Assembly (NCBI GenBank): GCA_016934035.1
Contig: JAFGTP010000001.1
Coordinates: 1 to 46,583 of the forward strand
Direction: 5' to 3'
DNA length: 46,583 bases
DNA from: Fidelibacterota bacterium
GTDB taxonomy: Bacteria > Fidelibacterota > UBA2242 > JAFGTP01
The translations under genes and the position numbers were made by a program. The notes under the pieces are model-generated. The model searched no databases and was not told the origin of the DNA. It saw only the letters and a list, made by a program, of their open reading frames with translations. Shown in pieces: positions 26,331-34,276 of the stretch (position 1 is its first letter; each line of letters begins with the position of its first letter).

Positions 26331-28112
26331 ATGAAATTAAGATTAGTGTTAATCAGTTTAGTTATCATTTTCAGAATATACGCAGACAACTCCTCTATTA
26401 TGATTCCACAGGAAATTGAGGAATTAAAAAAAGAACTGACCACCAAAAACCTGTCGAATTCCCAAAAATTTGACTTTCTGTTTCAACTGGCCAGGTCCTA
26501 CCAGACCGTTAATTTTGATTCTTCTATTGTTTACGGATTCAAAGCCCTGGGACAGGCAGAGAGCAATGGTACTTATCAGCAGATTGCTCATTCCAATCTC
26601 TTCATATCCTACATCTTTTCGGAATTCAACGAAACCTACCGGGCCCTTGAATATGCCACTAAAACGCTTAAACTGGCACAGTTTCAAAATGACGATGAAC
26701 TAATAAACAGAAGTTACGCGACGATCATCAGAAATTATCTCTGGTACACCGAAGAACTGGATGTTGCCAAAATTTACCTGAAAAACTGGCTTAAATTTGC
26801 CGAACAACTCAATGATGAGAAGGTTTTGGCAAATGTTCATTTCAACCTCGGAATTTATTTCGTTAAAGTGAAAGATTTTACTGAATCAGAAAAATATTAT
26901 CTCCTGGCCCTGGACTATTTTGAAAAATCCGATGACAAACAAAATACTGCCAACTGCCTCAATAATCTCGGTGATCTGAAAGAACATGAAGGGCAGCTGG
27001 ATTTGGCACTGGAATATAACCAAAAAGCCCTGGCCATCAACCTGCAGATCAATGATTTTCACGGCATGTTCATCAACCGGTTCAATATTGCCTCTATTTA
27101 CTCAAAAACCGGAAAAATTTTGGAATTTCAGCAAATACTGGATGAAGAGATGGAAAAAGCAATTAAACTGGAAAACCACTATTATCTGATGATGATCCAT
27201 GAGCTTTATTACAATTATTATAACGAAACAGGAAATTACCAAAAAGCCCTGAAGCACTATAAAAATTACATCAAAGAAAGTAAACTGATGAGCGACAACC
27301 AGCGTTCCTATCGAATGAAACGACTGGAAAATAAATACCTGCTGGAAAAAGCCTCTGATGAAAAGAAAATTTATGAATTAAATCTCAAAAATCGTACCTC
27401 TACACTCTATCTGGTTACCGCTGTACTGCTGCTGCTGACTGTTATTTTCATCACCAGCGTCATCTATTTTGTCAAACAACGCAAACTGGAAGAACTGGAA
27501 ATCAAAGAACTAAAAACCAAATCTGAACTCTTGGCCCTGCAATACAAGATCAATCCCCATTTTCTGTTTAATTCCCTGAATTCCATCTCCCAACTGATTG
27601 TCATGAAATCCGGCCATGCGGAGGATATGGTGCAAAATCTGTCTGACCTGCTGAGATATACCCTGACCTTCGCAAACAAAGACCTGGTTCCCCTGGAAGA
27701 GGAGCTGGAAGCCGTGCGCCAATACCTGGATATGGAAAAAATCAGGTTTCAGGACCGGCTTGATTACAATATCGAATCACACCTCGACAAAATGCACTAT
27801 CAAATTCCACCGATGGTCATCCTGCCGCTGGTGGAAAATTCCATCAAACACGGTATCTCAAAACTGATAAAAAACGGAAAAATAAACATAGAACTGACGA
27901 AAAATAATAACTATCTGATTATTCTGGTACGGGACAATGGCCCTGCCTCTGACAATCATGATCCTGTCGAAATGTCAAAAAATACCGGTTTCGGCCATCA
28001 AAGTATTATTGACCGACTGAAAATCACTTACTCAGGAGATTACAAATTTGATATTTTCTCCTGCAATAAAGAATATTGTGTAAAAATATCGATTCCAATC
28101 ATGAAGGTTTAG
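26331..28112 (+). CDS. TPR sensor histidine kinase, LytS type
   Basis: This is a 593-residue protein. A signal peptide of about 18 residues directs an extracytoplasmic region of about six tetratricopeptide-like repeats (about residues 40-330; for example 'NCLNNLGDLKEHEGQLDLALEYNQKALAI'). A single transmembrane helix follows ('TSTLYLVTAVLLLLTVIFITSVIYFV', about 350-375), then a coiled linker. The His_kinase domain has His410 in 'KINPHFLFNSLNSISQ'. The ATPase part has 'MVILPLVENSIKHGI' and 'VRDNGPAS'. It forms a two-component pair with the next gene, one base away. Confidence 0.92.
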   Translation: MKLRLVLISLVIIFRIYADNSSIMIPQEIEELKKELTTKNLSNSQKFDFLFQLARSYQTVNFDSSIVYGFKALGQAESNGTYQQIAHSNLFISYIFSEFNETYRALEYATKTLKLAQFQNDDELINRSYATIIRNYLWYTEELDVAKIYLKNWLKFAEQLNDEKVLANVHFNLGIYFVKVKDFTESEKYYLLALDYFEKSDDKQNTANCLNNLGDLKEHEGQLDLALEYNQKALAINLQINDFHGMFINRFNIASIYSKTGKILEFQQILDEEMEKAIKLENHYYLMMIHELYYNYYNETGNYQKALKHYKNYIKESKLMSDNQRSYRMKRLENKYLLEKASDEKKIYELNLKNRTSTLYLVTAVLLLLTVIFITSVIYFVKQRKLEELEIKELKTKSELLALQYKINPHFLFNSLNSISQLIVMKSGHAEDMVQNLSDLLRYTLTFANKDLVPLEEELEAVRQYLDMEKIRFQDRLDYNIESHLDKMHYQIPPMVILPLVENSIKHGISKLIKNGKINIELTKNNNYLIILVRDNGPASDNHDPVEMSKNTGFGHQSIIDRLKITYSGDYKFDIFSCNKEYCVKISIPIMKV

Positions 28113-28113
28113 T

Positions 28114-28872
28114 ATGAAATTACAAGCAATCATCGTCGAGGACGAAAAACTGGCCCAGGAACGTCTAACCGGACTTTTGGAGCCTTTCAAAGATAAAATT
28201 GACATTATTGATTATGCCAATAACGGCCAGGAAGCCGTGGAAAAAATCAATTCCCTGGAACCGGACCTGGTGTTTCTCGATATCCAAATGCCGGGAAAAG
28301 ATGGCTTTGCGGTTTTACGGGAAATTGATGAATCTTTGCAACCGGTCATCATTTTTACAACCGCCTATGATCAGTACGCTCTGGAGGCATTTGACAACAA
28401 CACCATCGATTACTTGCTAAAGCCTATCTCAGAAAAACGTATTCAGAAAACCATGGAAAAACTGGATAAATTCATGGCCTACAAAGAGGAATACAGCCAG
28501 AACATCCAACAATTGATTTCCTACCTCAACAACACCAATCCTAATAAAAAAATGACTAAAATCAAGGTCCATCGCAATGATGAGATCGTTTTCCTTGACC
28601 TGGAAGACATTATTTTCATCAAAGCCAGTGGAAAATACACCATGGCCCGGGATGACAATCGTGAATACCTGCTCAATGAACCTATCTCATACATGGAAGA
28701 GCACCTACCGAATAATTTTGTCCGGGTCCATCGCTCCTTCATCATCAACACCAAATACCTGATAAAAATGAAAAAATGGTTCACTGGTAAATATAAAGCC
28801 GTGATAGGTAAAACAACCAAATTTGAAGTGCCTATCAGCAGAAGTTACAAAGACCAATTGCTGAATATCTAG
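28114..28872 (+). CDS. LytTR-family response regulator
   Basis: This is a 252-residue protein. The receiver domain has the acidic pocket 'VEDEKLAQERL', phospho-acceptor Asp56 in 'LVFLDIQMPGKDGF', Thr in 'IIFTTAYDQYALEAFD' and Lys in 'YLLKPISEKR'. The C-terminal LytTR DNA-binding domain has 'DIIFIKASGKYTMARDDNREYLL' and 'FVRVHRSFIINTKYL'. AAGG lies before the ATG. Its targets are unknown. It is paired with the TPR kinase and followed by a terminator. Confidence 0.93.
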   Translation: MKLQAIIVEDEKLAQERLTGLLEPFKDKIDIIDYANNGQEAVEKINSLEPDLVFLDIQMPGKDGFAVLREIDESLQPVIIFTTAYDQYALEAFDNNTIDYLLKPISEKRIQKTMEKLDKFMAYKEEYSQNIQQLISYLNNTNPNKKMTKIKVHRNDEIVFLDLEDIIFIKASGKYTMARDDNREYLLNEPISYMEEHLPNNFVRVHRSFIINTKYLIKMKKWFTGKYKAVIGKTTKFEVPISRSYKDQLLNI

Positions 28873-28897
28873 TTTTTGTAGAGCAATAGAATTAAAC

Positions 28898-28934
28898 CCT
28901 TATTCAACATTCAGTTGATCAATATTGAATAAGG
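28898..28934 (+). terminator. Intrinsic terminator after the two-component pair
   Basis: CCTTATTCAACATT (28898-28911) pairs with AATATTGAATAAGG (28921-28934) with one mismatch and is followed by ATTTTCT. Confidence 0.7.
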
Positions 28935-29098
28935 ATTTTCTGATTTAAAAATCCCTACGATTTATTTTGATTAAATAAAAATCTACCTAACCTTTCAAAA
29001 TTCCTCTTAAAAAAAACTTTATTTTTCCTTATAAAAACTCTTTCCTTTTTCATGGGAAAATAATAGTTTCACCTTGACATTGATTTAAGGGAGGAAAG

Positions 29099-29152
29099 AT
29101 GTCGAGAAGATATGCCACAGAGACACCGAGGACACTGAGATTTCTTTACTAA
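29099..29152 (+). CDS. Possible 17-codon leader ORF
   Basis: ATG at 29099 is preceded by the excellent ribosome-binding site GGGAGGAAAG and opens a 17-codon frame ending TAA at 29152. Most of the frame lies inside the left arm of the inverted-repeat element. It may be a relic of the cluster's original start region, cut by element insertion, or a leader peptide. Coding status is doubtful. Confidence 0.25.
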   Translation: MSRRYATETPRTLRFLY

Positions 29153-29194
29153 TATTAAAAAAATTCACTGTAGTCTCAATGTCTCCGTGGCATA
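29111..29194. mobile_element. Gene-less CTCTGTGG inverted-repeat element (copy 1)
   Basis: TATGCCACAGAGACACCGAG (29111-29130) pairs with the arm at 29175-29194 with three mismatches, forming an 84-base hairpin. It is the same repeat family that flanks the GxxExxY genes at 30489-30969 and 33855-34262. It lies 38 bases before the LeuC-like start and carries no gene. Confidence 0.65.
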
Positions 29195-29231
29195 TTTATT
29201 ATTACATCAAAATTATTTTGAGGGAGTTCAT

Positions 29232-30482
29232 ATGGGAAAGACCTTTTCAGAAAAGATTTTAGGTAAAAAAGCAGGGAAACCTGTCGTAGCCGGCGAGATC
29301 GTGGAAATCGAACCGGATGTTGCCATGTCCCACGACAATACAGCGGCAATATCCCAGAGTTTCTACGAAATCGGTGTTGATAAAGTATATAATCCGGACA
29401 TGCATGTGGTGATCCTGGACCATGCCACGCCGGCAGCCAATTCCAAATTTGCACAAAACCACAAGGATATTCGTGAATTTGTTGCCAAACAAGGAATCAA
29501 AAATTTCTACGATGTCAATGTTGGCATCTGTCACCAGGTCATGCATGAACAAGGCCATGTCTGGCCAGGCGCAGTAATTGTTGGTTCTGATTCCCACACC
29601 ACATCCTACGGTGCTTATGGTGCTTTTTCCGCAGGTATAGGCCGCAGTGAAATGGCTGTCATCATGGCCCGTGGCAAAATCTGGCTGCGAGTACCAGAGA
29701 CTATTAAAATTCACGTCGCCGGTAAACTTCCAGCACATATTACTGCTAAAGATTTGGTTTTGAAAATTGCAAAAGAGATAGGCGCTGATGGCGCATTATA
29801 CAAAGCCATTGAATTCTGTGGCCCGACCATTGAACAGATGAGCCTCTCAGGCCGGTTTGTGCTGGCAAATATGGCGGCAGAGTTGGGAGCCAAAAACGGG
29901 TATGTTGCCCCGGATGAAAAGACCCTTGAATACATCAAATCCGTAACAGACAAAGAATTTGAAATCGTAATGTCTGACGATGACGCAGAATTTGACCAAA
30001 TTGTCAATATTGATGTCACAAACCTGGAACCCATGATTGCAAAACCGCACACCGTCGATAATGTTTGCCCTGTTTCAGAAGTAAAAGGCACCAAAATCCA
30101 CCAGGTCTTTTTTGGTTCCTGTACCAATGGCCGCTATGAGGATTTTGAAGATATCATTGACATTATTGACGGCAGAAAAATCCATCCTGCAGTCCGTATG
30201 CTGGTTTTTCCAGCCTCTATGAAAGTATACAAGCAAATCCTGCAACAAGGTTGGGTGGAAAAACTGGTTGACTTCGGAGCTGTGGTAATGAACCCCGGCT
30301 GTGGCCCCTGTATGGGCAATCATGCCGGAATTCTCGCTGATGGTGAAATTTGTGTCGCTACCTCCAACCGCAATTTTAAAGGTCGGCTTGGCAACAACAA
30401 CGCCTTTGTTTATCTGGCCAGTCCAAGAACAGCCGCCTGGTGTGCAGTGAAAGGTGAAATCGCGGATTTTCGGGAAATGTAA
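29232..30482 (+). CDS. Aconitase-superfamily large subunit, LeuC/homoaconitase type
   Basis: This is a 416-residue protein, the length of the archaeal-type 3-isopropylmalate/homoaconitate dehydratase large subunit. I chose the ATG at 29232, after GAGGGAG, over an upstream in-frame ATG at 29187 that lies in the repeat. 'VIVGSDSHTTSYGAYGAFSAGIG', 'VFFGSCTNGRYEDF' and 'MNPGCGPCMGNHAG' place the three Cys ligands of a [4Fe-4S] cluster. It would dehydrate and rehydrate a 2- or 3-hydroxy tricarboxylate or alkylmalate. The partner small subunit is at 30981. No leuA/leuB-like synthase is adjacent, so the substrate is uncertain. Confidence 0.85.
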   Translation: MGKTFSEKILGKKAGKPVVAGEIVEIEPDVAMSHDNTAAISQSFYEIGVDKVYNPDMHVVILDHATPAANSKFAQNHKDIREFVAKQGIKNFYDVNVGICHQVMHEQGHVWPGAVIVGSDSHTTSYGAYGAFSAGIGRSEMAVIMARGKIWLRVPETIKIHVAGKLPAHITAKDLVLKIAKEIGADGALYKAIEFCGPTIEQMSLSGRFVLANMAAELGAKNGYVAPDEKTLEYIKSVTDKEFEIVMSDDDAEFDQIVNIDVTNLEPMIAKPHTVDNVCPVSEVKGTKIHQVFFGSCTNGRYEDFEDIIDIIDGRKIHPAVRMLVFPASMKVYKQILQQGWVEKLVDFGAVVMNPGCGPCMGNHAGILADGEICVATSNRNFKGRLGNNNAFVYLASPRTAAWCAVKGEIADFREM

Positions 30483-30488
30483 ATAAGA

Positions 30489-30969
30489 TTTGCCATAGAG
30501 GCACAGAGAACACTGAGAATTACTCAAATTGTGTTTTTGTGGTAAAGATATTGAATATGGAATGGAATGGAATTGAATAAAATAACAGAGAAAATAATCG
30601 GATGCAGTATTGAAGTACATAGAGCACTTGGTCCTGGATTATTGGAATCTGTTTATGAGAAAGCACTTTGCATAGAATTAGATGAAAAAGGTATCAATTT
30701 TGAAAAACAAAAAGTACTACCTGTGAATTATAAAAATCAGGAAATAGGTGAATTCAGAATTGATATCGTTGTTGAAAATTCGGTAGTAGTTGAACTTAAA
30801 AGCGTTGAAAGATTTGATCCTGCATTTGAATCTCAAATTTTAAGTTATATGAAATTAGGAAACTATAAAATTGGTTTACTTATCAATTTTAATTCAAAAT
30901 TACTAAAACAAGGAATCAAGAGATTTGTATTCTAATGAATCTCTGTGTTCTCTGTGCCTCTGTGGCAAA
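30489..30969 (+). mobile_element. GxxExxY inverted-repeat element (copy 2, intact)
   Basis: A 29-base left end (30489-30517) and right end (30941-30969) are inverted repeats with only two mismatches, of the CTCTGTG...CTCTGTGGCAAA type. They enclose the GxxExxY gene and a short internal partial hairpin (30531-30546). The 481-base unit fills the gap between the LeuC-like and LeuD-like genes, and its right end runs into the ribosome-binding site of the LeuD-like gene. No target duplication or transposase is seen. Confidence 0.75.
30567..30935 (+). CDS. GxxExxY family protein
   Basis: This is a 122-residue protein. The family signature is seen in 'ALGPGLLESVYEKAL' (Gly-x2-Glu-x2-Tyr), followed by 'IGEFRIDIVVENSVVVELKSVE' with the Asp...Glu-x-Lys arrangement of PD-(D/E)XK nuclease-like folds, and 'KLGNYKIGLLINFNSKLLKQGIKRFV'. 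Function in bacteria is not established. It sits inside a 481-base inverted-repeat element between two metabolic genes. There is no good ribosome-binding site, so expression may be low. Confidence 0.9.
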   Translation: MELNKITEKIIGCSIEVHRALGPGLLESVYEKALCIELDEKGINFEKQKVLPVNYKNQEIGEFRIDIVVENSVVVELKSVERFDPAFESQILSYMKLGNYKIGLLINFNSKLLKQGIKRFVF

Positions 30970-30980
30970 AAGGAGTTTGT

Positions 30981-31475
30981 ATGATAATAAAAGGCAAAGT
31001 ATGGAAATATGGCGATGACATCAATACTGATGTACTGTTTCCGGGAAAATATACCTACACTGTGACCGATCCCAAAGAGATGGCAAAAATCGCCCTGGAG
31101 GATCTGGATTCTGAATTTGCAAAAAAGGTTCAAAAAAATGATATCATTATTGGTGGGACCAACTTTGGTTGCGGCAGTTCCCGGGAACAGGCAGCTTCCT
31201 GTCTGCTTTATGCCGGGGTCGGCGCAGTGATTGGAAAATCCTTTGCGCGAATTTTCTTTCGCAATTGCATCAATTTTGGTTTGCCGGCTCTGACATCACC
31301 AAAATTGGTGGACAGTGTTGAACATGGTGATACCATTGAAATTGATACTGAAAAAGGCACCATTACTACCGATAAAGGTGTGTTTGAATTCCCACCGCTT
31401 CCCAATGAAGTCGTTGGCATATTCGATGCTGGTGGATTAATTCCTTACACTCGAAAAATGTTGGGAATTGAATGA
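30981..31475 (+). CDS. Aconitase-superfamily small subunit, LeuD type
   Basis: This is a 164-residue protein. The ATG at 30981 follows AAGGAGTT supplied by the end of the repeat element. 'GDDINTDVLFPGKY', 'GGTNFGCGSSREQAASCLLYAGVGAVIGKSFARIFFRN' and 'GVFEFPPLP' are the swivelling-domain motifs of LeuD/HacB proteins. The specificity loop reads 'KYTYT' and not the YLR-type loop of typical isopropylmalate isomerases, so the substrate may differ. It pairs with the LeuC-like protein. Its stop overlaps the CDF gene start (ATGA). Confidence 0.85.
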   Translation: MIIKGKVWKYGDDINTDVLFPGKYTYTVTDPKEMAKIALEDLDSEFAKKVQKNDIIIGGTNFGCGSSREQAASCLLYAGVGAVIGKSFARIFFRNCINFGLPALTSPKLVDSVEHGDTIEIDTEKGTITTDKGVFEFPPLPNEVVGIFDAGGLIPYTRKMLGIE

Positions 31476-32629
31476 TCAATTTTCTACATCAAAAGTTTTT
31501 GTCTTTGTTCATCAAAAAGTCTGATGACCCAAAAGAATTACGATTTCAATATGGCAATTTTGCCGGTTGGAATTCTATTATTTTCAATACGGTTCTTTTT
31601 GCTATGAAATTGGTAATGGGATTCATGATCAACTCATTGGCTTTGATCGCGGATTCTGTCCATTCCATTTCCGATACCGCAACATCGGTCATTGTCATAA
31701 TCGGTTTCAAGATTTCCGGAAAACCAGCTGACAAAGAACACCCCTTTGGTCATCAGCGGGCGGAATATGTGGCCACATTAGTCATTGCTATTATTCTAAT
31801 CGTTGCTGGTATTGAATTCATCAAAGAAGGAATTGTTCGATTTCTGAATCCCAGTGAACTGACTTTTCCCCTGCCGATTTTATTACTGGTTACTTTAACC
31901 ATGATTGTAAAATTATGGATGGGACATCTCACAAAATACATTGGTTTGAAAATCGATTCTAAAGCGATCCAGGCGGATGCAGTCCATCATTACACCGATG
32001 TGATCAGTACTGTGTTTGTCCTTATTAGTTTATTTTTGGGGAACTTTGGTTTATACTTTTTTGATGGAATTGGATCTGCCCTTGTGGGATTAATGCTGAT
32101 TTATACAGGTTTTTCAATTGCAATTGAGACCAGCAGCACTCTTTTGGGTACAGCACCCAAAAGAGAATTAATAGAAATAATCAAAAACCTATCTAATACC
32201 GTCAATGGCGTCATCGACACTCATGATATTATCATTCATCAATATGGTGATAATAAATTCATCAGTCTGCACATTGAGATCAACTGTAATCTCACCTGTG
32301 GTGAAAGCCATACAATTGCGAAGGATGTGGAAATAAAACTTAAGGATGAATTGCAAGCCCATGTCATTGTCCATATTGATCCGATTGAATTGAATAATCC
32401 AGTCCTCGAAGGGATAAAATTGGTGTTGGCAAATTTTAAGGCGAACAATGCATCATTGCAGGATTATCACGATATTCGCATGAATAAAGAACATGATTTG
32501 ATCATTTTTGATATTGTTGCACAATCAAATGATACTAATATAGCAGAACAAATTACAGCGGAATTGGAGAAAAAATTTAATAATTTCGATTTTGAAATTC
32601 ATGTAGATCCAATATTTGTTAATAATTAA
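31472..32629 (+). CDS. Cation diffusion facilitator transporter, zinc-type metal site
   Basis: This is a 385-residue protein with about six transmembrane helices. Helix 2 has 'IADSVHSISDTA' (HxxxD) and helix 5 has 'AVHHYTDVISTV' (HxxxD). Two HxxxD sites are the pattern usually linked with Zn2+ transport in this family. 'EHPFGHQRAEYV' is the conserved loop. The C-terminal half is a long cytoplasmic domain ('INCNLTCGESHTIAKDVEIKLK'). It is embedded by ATGA overlap in the aconitase cluster, an odd place for a metal exporter. Confidence 0.9.
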   Translation: MINFLHQKFLSLFIKKSDDPKELRFQYGNFAGWNSIIFNTVLFAMKLVMGFMINSLALIADSVHSISDTATSVIVIIGFKISGKPADKEHPFGHQRAEYVATLVIAIILIVAGIEFIKEGIVRFLNPSELTFPLPILLLVTLTMIVKLWMGHLTKYIGLKIDSKAIQADAVHHYTDVISTVFVLISLFLGNFGLYFFDGIGSALVGLMLIYTGFSIAIETSSTLLGTAPKRELIEIIKNLSNTVNGVIDTHDIIIHQYGDNKFISLHIEINCNLTCGESHTIAKDVEIKLKDELQAHVIVHIDPIELNNPVLEGIKLVLANFKANNASLQDYHDIRMNKEHDLIIFDIVAQSNDTNIAEQITAELEKKFNNFDFEIHVDPIFVNN

Positions 32630-32641
32630 GAAGGAGGAGAA

Positions 32642-33841
32642 ATGGCAAAGAGAACTATTGTGGCGATGCCCGGCGATGGTATAGGAAAACCGGTGCTGGA
32701 TGAAACCCTGCGAGTCCTGGATGCAGCCGGATTTGATGCAGATTATGTAAATGCAGACATCGGCTGGGAATTCTGGTGCAAAGAAGGCAATCCATTGCCG
32801 CAAAGAGCGATTGATTTAATCGAAAAACATAAAATCGCATTATTTGGAGCAATCACATCCAAACCCAAAGATGCCGCTTTTGATGAACTGGCACCAGAGC
32901 TCAAAGACAAAGGACTGGTCTACTCCTCTCCGATCGTTGGATTGAGACAACACTTTGATCTGGATATCTGTATGCGTCCCTGCCAATCCTACAAAGGAAA
33001 CCCGCTAAATTTTATTCGTCGCGGACTGGGAAATACCATCGAAGAGCCGGAAATTGATACTGTGATTTTTCGCCAAAACACAGAAGGCCTTTACGGTGGT
33101 GTTGAATGGTCCAATCCCCCAGAAAAGGTATACGACGCACTTATGACCCATTCTAAATTCGTTCAGAACTTTGGCAGGGTACCCAAAGAAGAAATCTCTG
33201 TTTCAACCCGTATATTCACAAAAAAAGCAACTGAAAGAATCCTGCGGGCCGCCTTTGAACATGCTAAAAAATATGAGTATAAATCCGTCACAGTTTGCGA
33301 AAAGCCCAACGTAATTCGTGAAACCTCAGGCATGATGTACAAAATGGCCAAAGACATGCAGGCTGCTGATTATCCAAATATTGAATTATGGAACACTAAT
33401 ATCGACGCCCAAATGATGTGGCTGACCAAAAACCCGGAAGACTATGGCGTTATTGTGGCCGGAAACATGTTTGGTGATATTGTTTCCGACGGATTTGCCG
33501 GACTCATCGGCGGACTTGGCTTTGCCTGCTCTGCACAATTCAATCCCGAAACCGGTATTGGTGTATTTGAACCCACCCATGGTTCTGCACCCAAATATGC
33601 TGAATACAAAAAATCAATTGTCAACCCCATTGCCATGATCGCTTCAGCTTGCATGATGTTGGATTATATTGCTGAAAATGAAATTGCGCAAATAATCCGC
33701 AAAGCAGTCGCAGCTGTAATTGCCGAAGGAAAAGTCCGTACTTATGATATGATGAAACTCAAAGGACGCCAGGAAGTCATTGAGCAGGGAGCCGCATCAA
33801 CTACACAAATGGTAGATGCTATCATCGCAAAATTGAAATAA
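32642..33841 (+). CDS. Isocitrate/isopropylmalate dehydrogenase family protein
   Basis: This is a 399-residue beta-decarboxylating dehydrogenase. 'VAMPGDGIGKPVLDETLRVLDAA' is the N-terminal motif, 'CMRPCQSYKGNPLNFI' the substrate-loop region, 'TVIFRQNTEGLYGGVEW' the NTEG motif, and 'VIVAGNMFGDIVSDGFAGLIGGLG' and 'FEPTHGSAPKYA' the metal and nucleotide-binding motifs. The family oxidises isocitrate, homoisocitrate or isopropylmalate. With two aconitase-type enzymes alongside, an isocitrate or homoisocitrate substrate is plausible. GAAGGAGGAG is a very strong ribosome-binding site. Confidence 0.85.
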   Translation: MAKRTIVAMPGDGIGKPVLDETLRVLDAAGFDADYVNADIGWEFWCKEGNPLPQRAIDLIEKHKIALFGAITSKPKDAAFDELAPELKDKGLVYSSPIVGLRQHFDLDICMRPCQSYKGNPLNFIRRGLGNTIEEPEIDTVIFRQNTEGLYGGVEWSNPPEKVYDALMTHSKFVQNFGRVPKEEISVSTRIFTKKATERILRAAFEHAKKYEYKSVTVCEKPNVIRETSGMMYKMAKDMQAADYPNIELWNTNIDAQMMWLTKNPEDYGVIVAGNMFGDIVSDGFAGLIGGLGFACSAQFNPETGIGVFEPTHGSAPKYAEYKKSIVNPIAMIASACMMLDYIAENEIAQIIRKAVAAVIAEGKVRTYDMMKLKGRQEVIEQGAASTTQMVDAIIAKLK

Positions 33842-33854
33842 GAATATATAAAAT

Positions 33855-34262
33855 TAGCCCCAGAGACACAGAGAACAGAGCGTTTTTATTAATCCATTAT
33901 CTATGTTTTCCATGTCTCTGTGGCACATTAATTATGGAATTAAACAAAATCACAGAAAAATTAATCAGATACTGTGTTGACTTAAAATAACATGATATAA
34001 GTTTTGAAAATCAAAAGGTACTACCCTTGACATGTAAAAACCAGGAAATTGGCGAATTTCAAATAGATATTGTTGTTGAAAACACTGTTATTCTTGAACT
34101 TAAAAGTCTACAAAGACATGATCCGATATTTGAATCTCAAGGATAAAGTTATGTGAAACCGGGTAATTTTAAACTTGGCTTATTGATCAATTTTAATTCA
34201 AAATTACTCAAACAAGAAATCAAAAGATTTAAATTATATAATTCTCTGTGCCCTATGTGGCC
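33855..34262 (+). mobile_element. GxxExxY inverted-repeat element (copy 3, decayed)
   Basis: The left end (about 33855-33880, GCCCCAGAGACACAGAGAAC) forms a hairpin with 33904-33926. A disrupted GxxExxY gene follows, then the right end CTCTGTGCCCTATGTGGCC (34244-34262). The order of parts is the same as in the intact copy at 30489-30969. The right end again runs into AAAAAGGAGTTT and the ATG of the next gene. Confidence 0.7.
33934..34238 (+). pseudogene. Broken GxxExxY gene
   Basis: Read in one frame from ATG 33934, it gives 'MELNKITEKLIRY', then 'CVDLK', a TAA stop at 33988-33990, and continues in frame with 'ISFENQKVLPLTCKNQEIGEFQIDIVVEN', another TAA after 'FESQG', and 'GNFKLGLLINFNSKLLKQEIKRFK'. 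Against the intact copy at 30567 it lacks about 22 codons between two Cys codons, exactly the part holding the Gly-x2-Glu-x2-Tyr signature. It is clearly non-functional. Confidence 0.85.
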
Positions 34263-34276
34263 AAAAAGGAGTTTTA

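Noticed and set aside
29187..29231. Earlier start for the LeuC-like protein
   Set aside because: The extra 15 codons lie in the repeat arm and are not aconitase-like; GAGGGAG before 29232 supports the later start.
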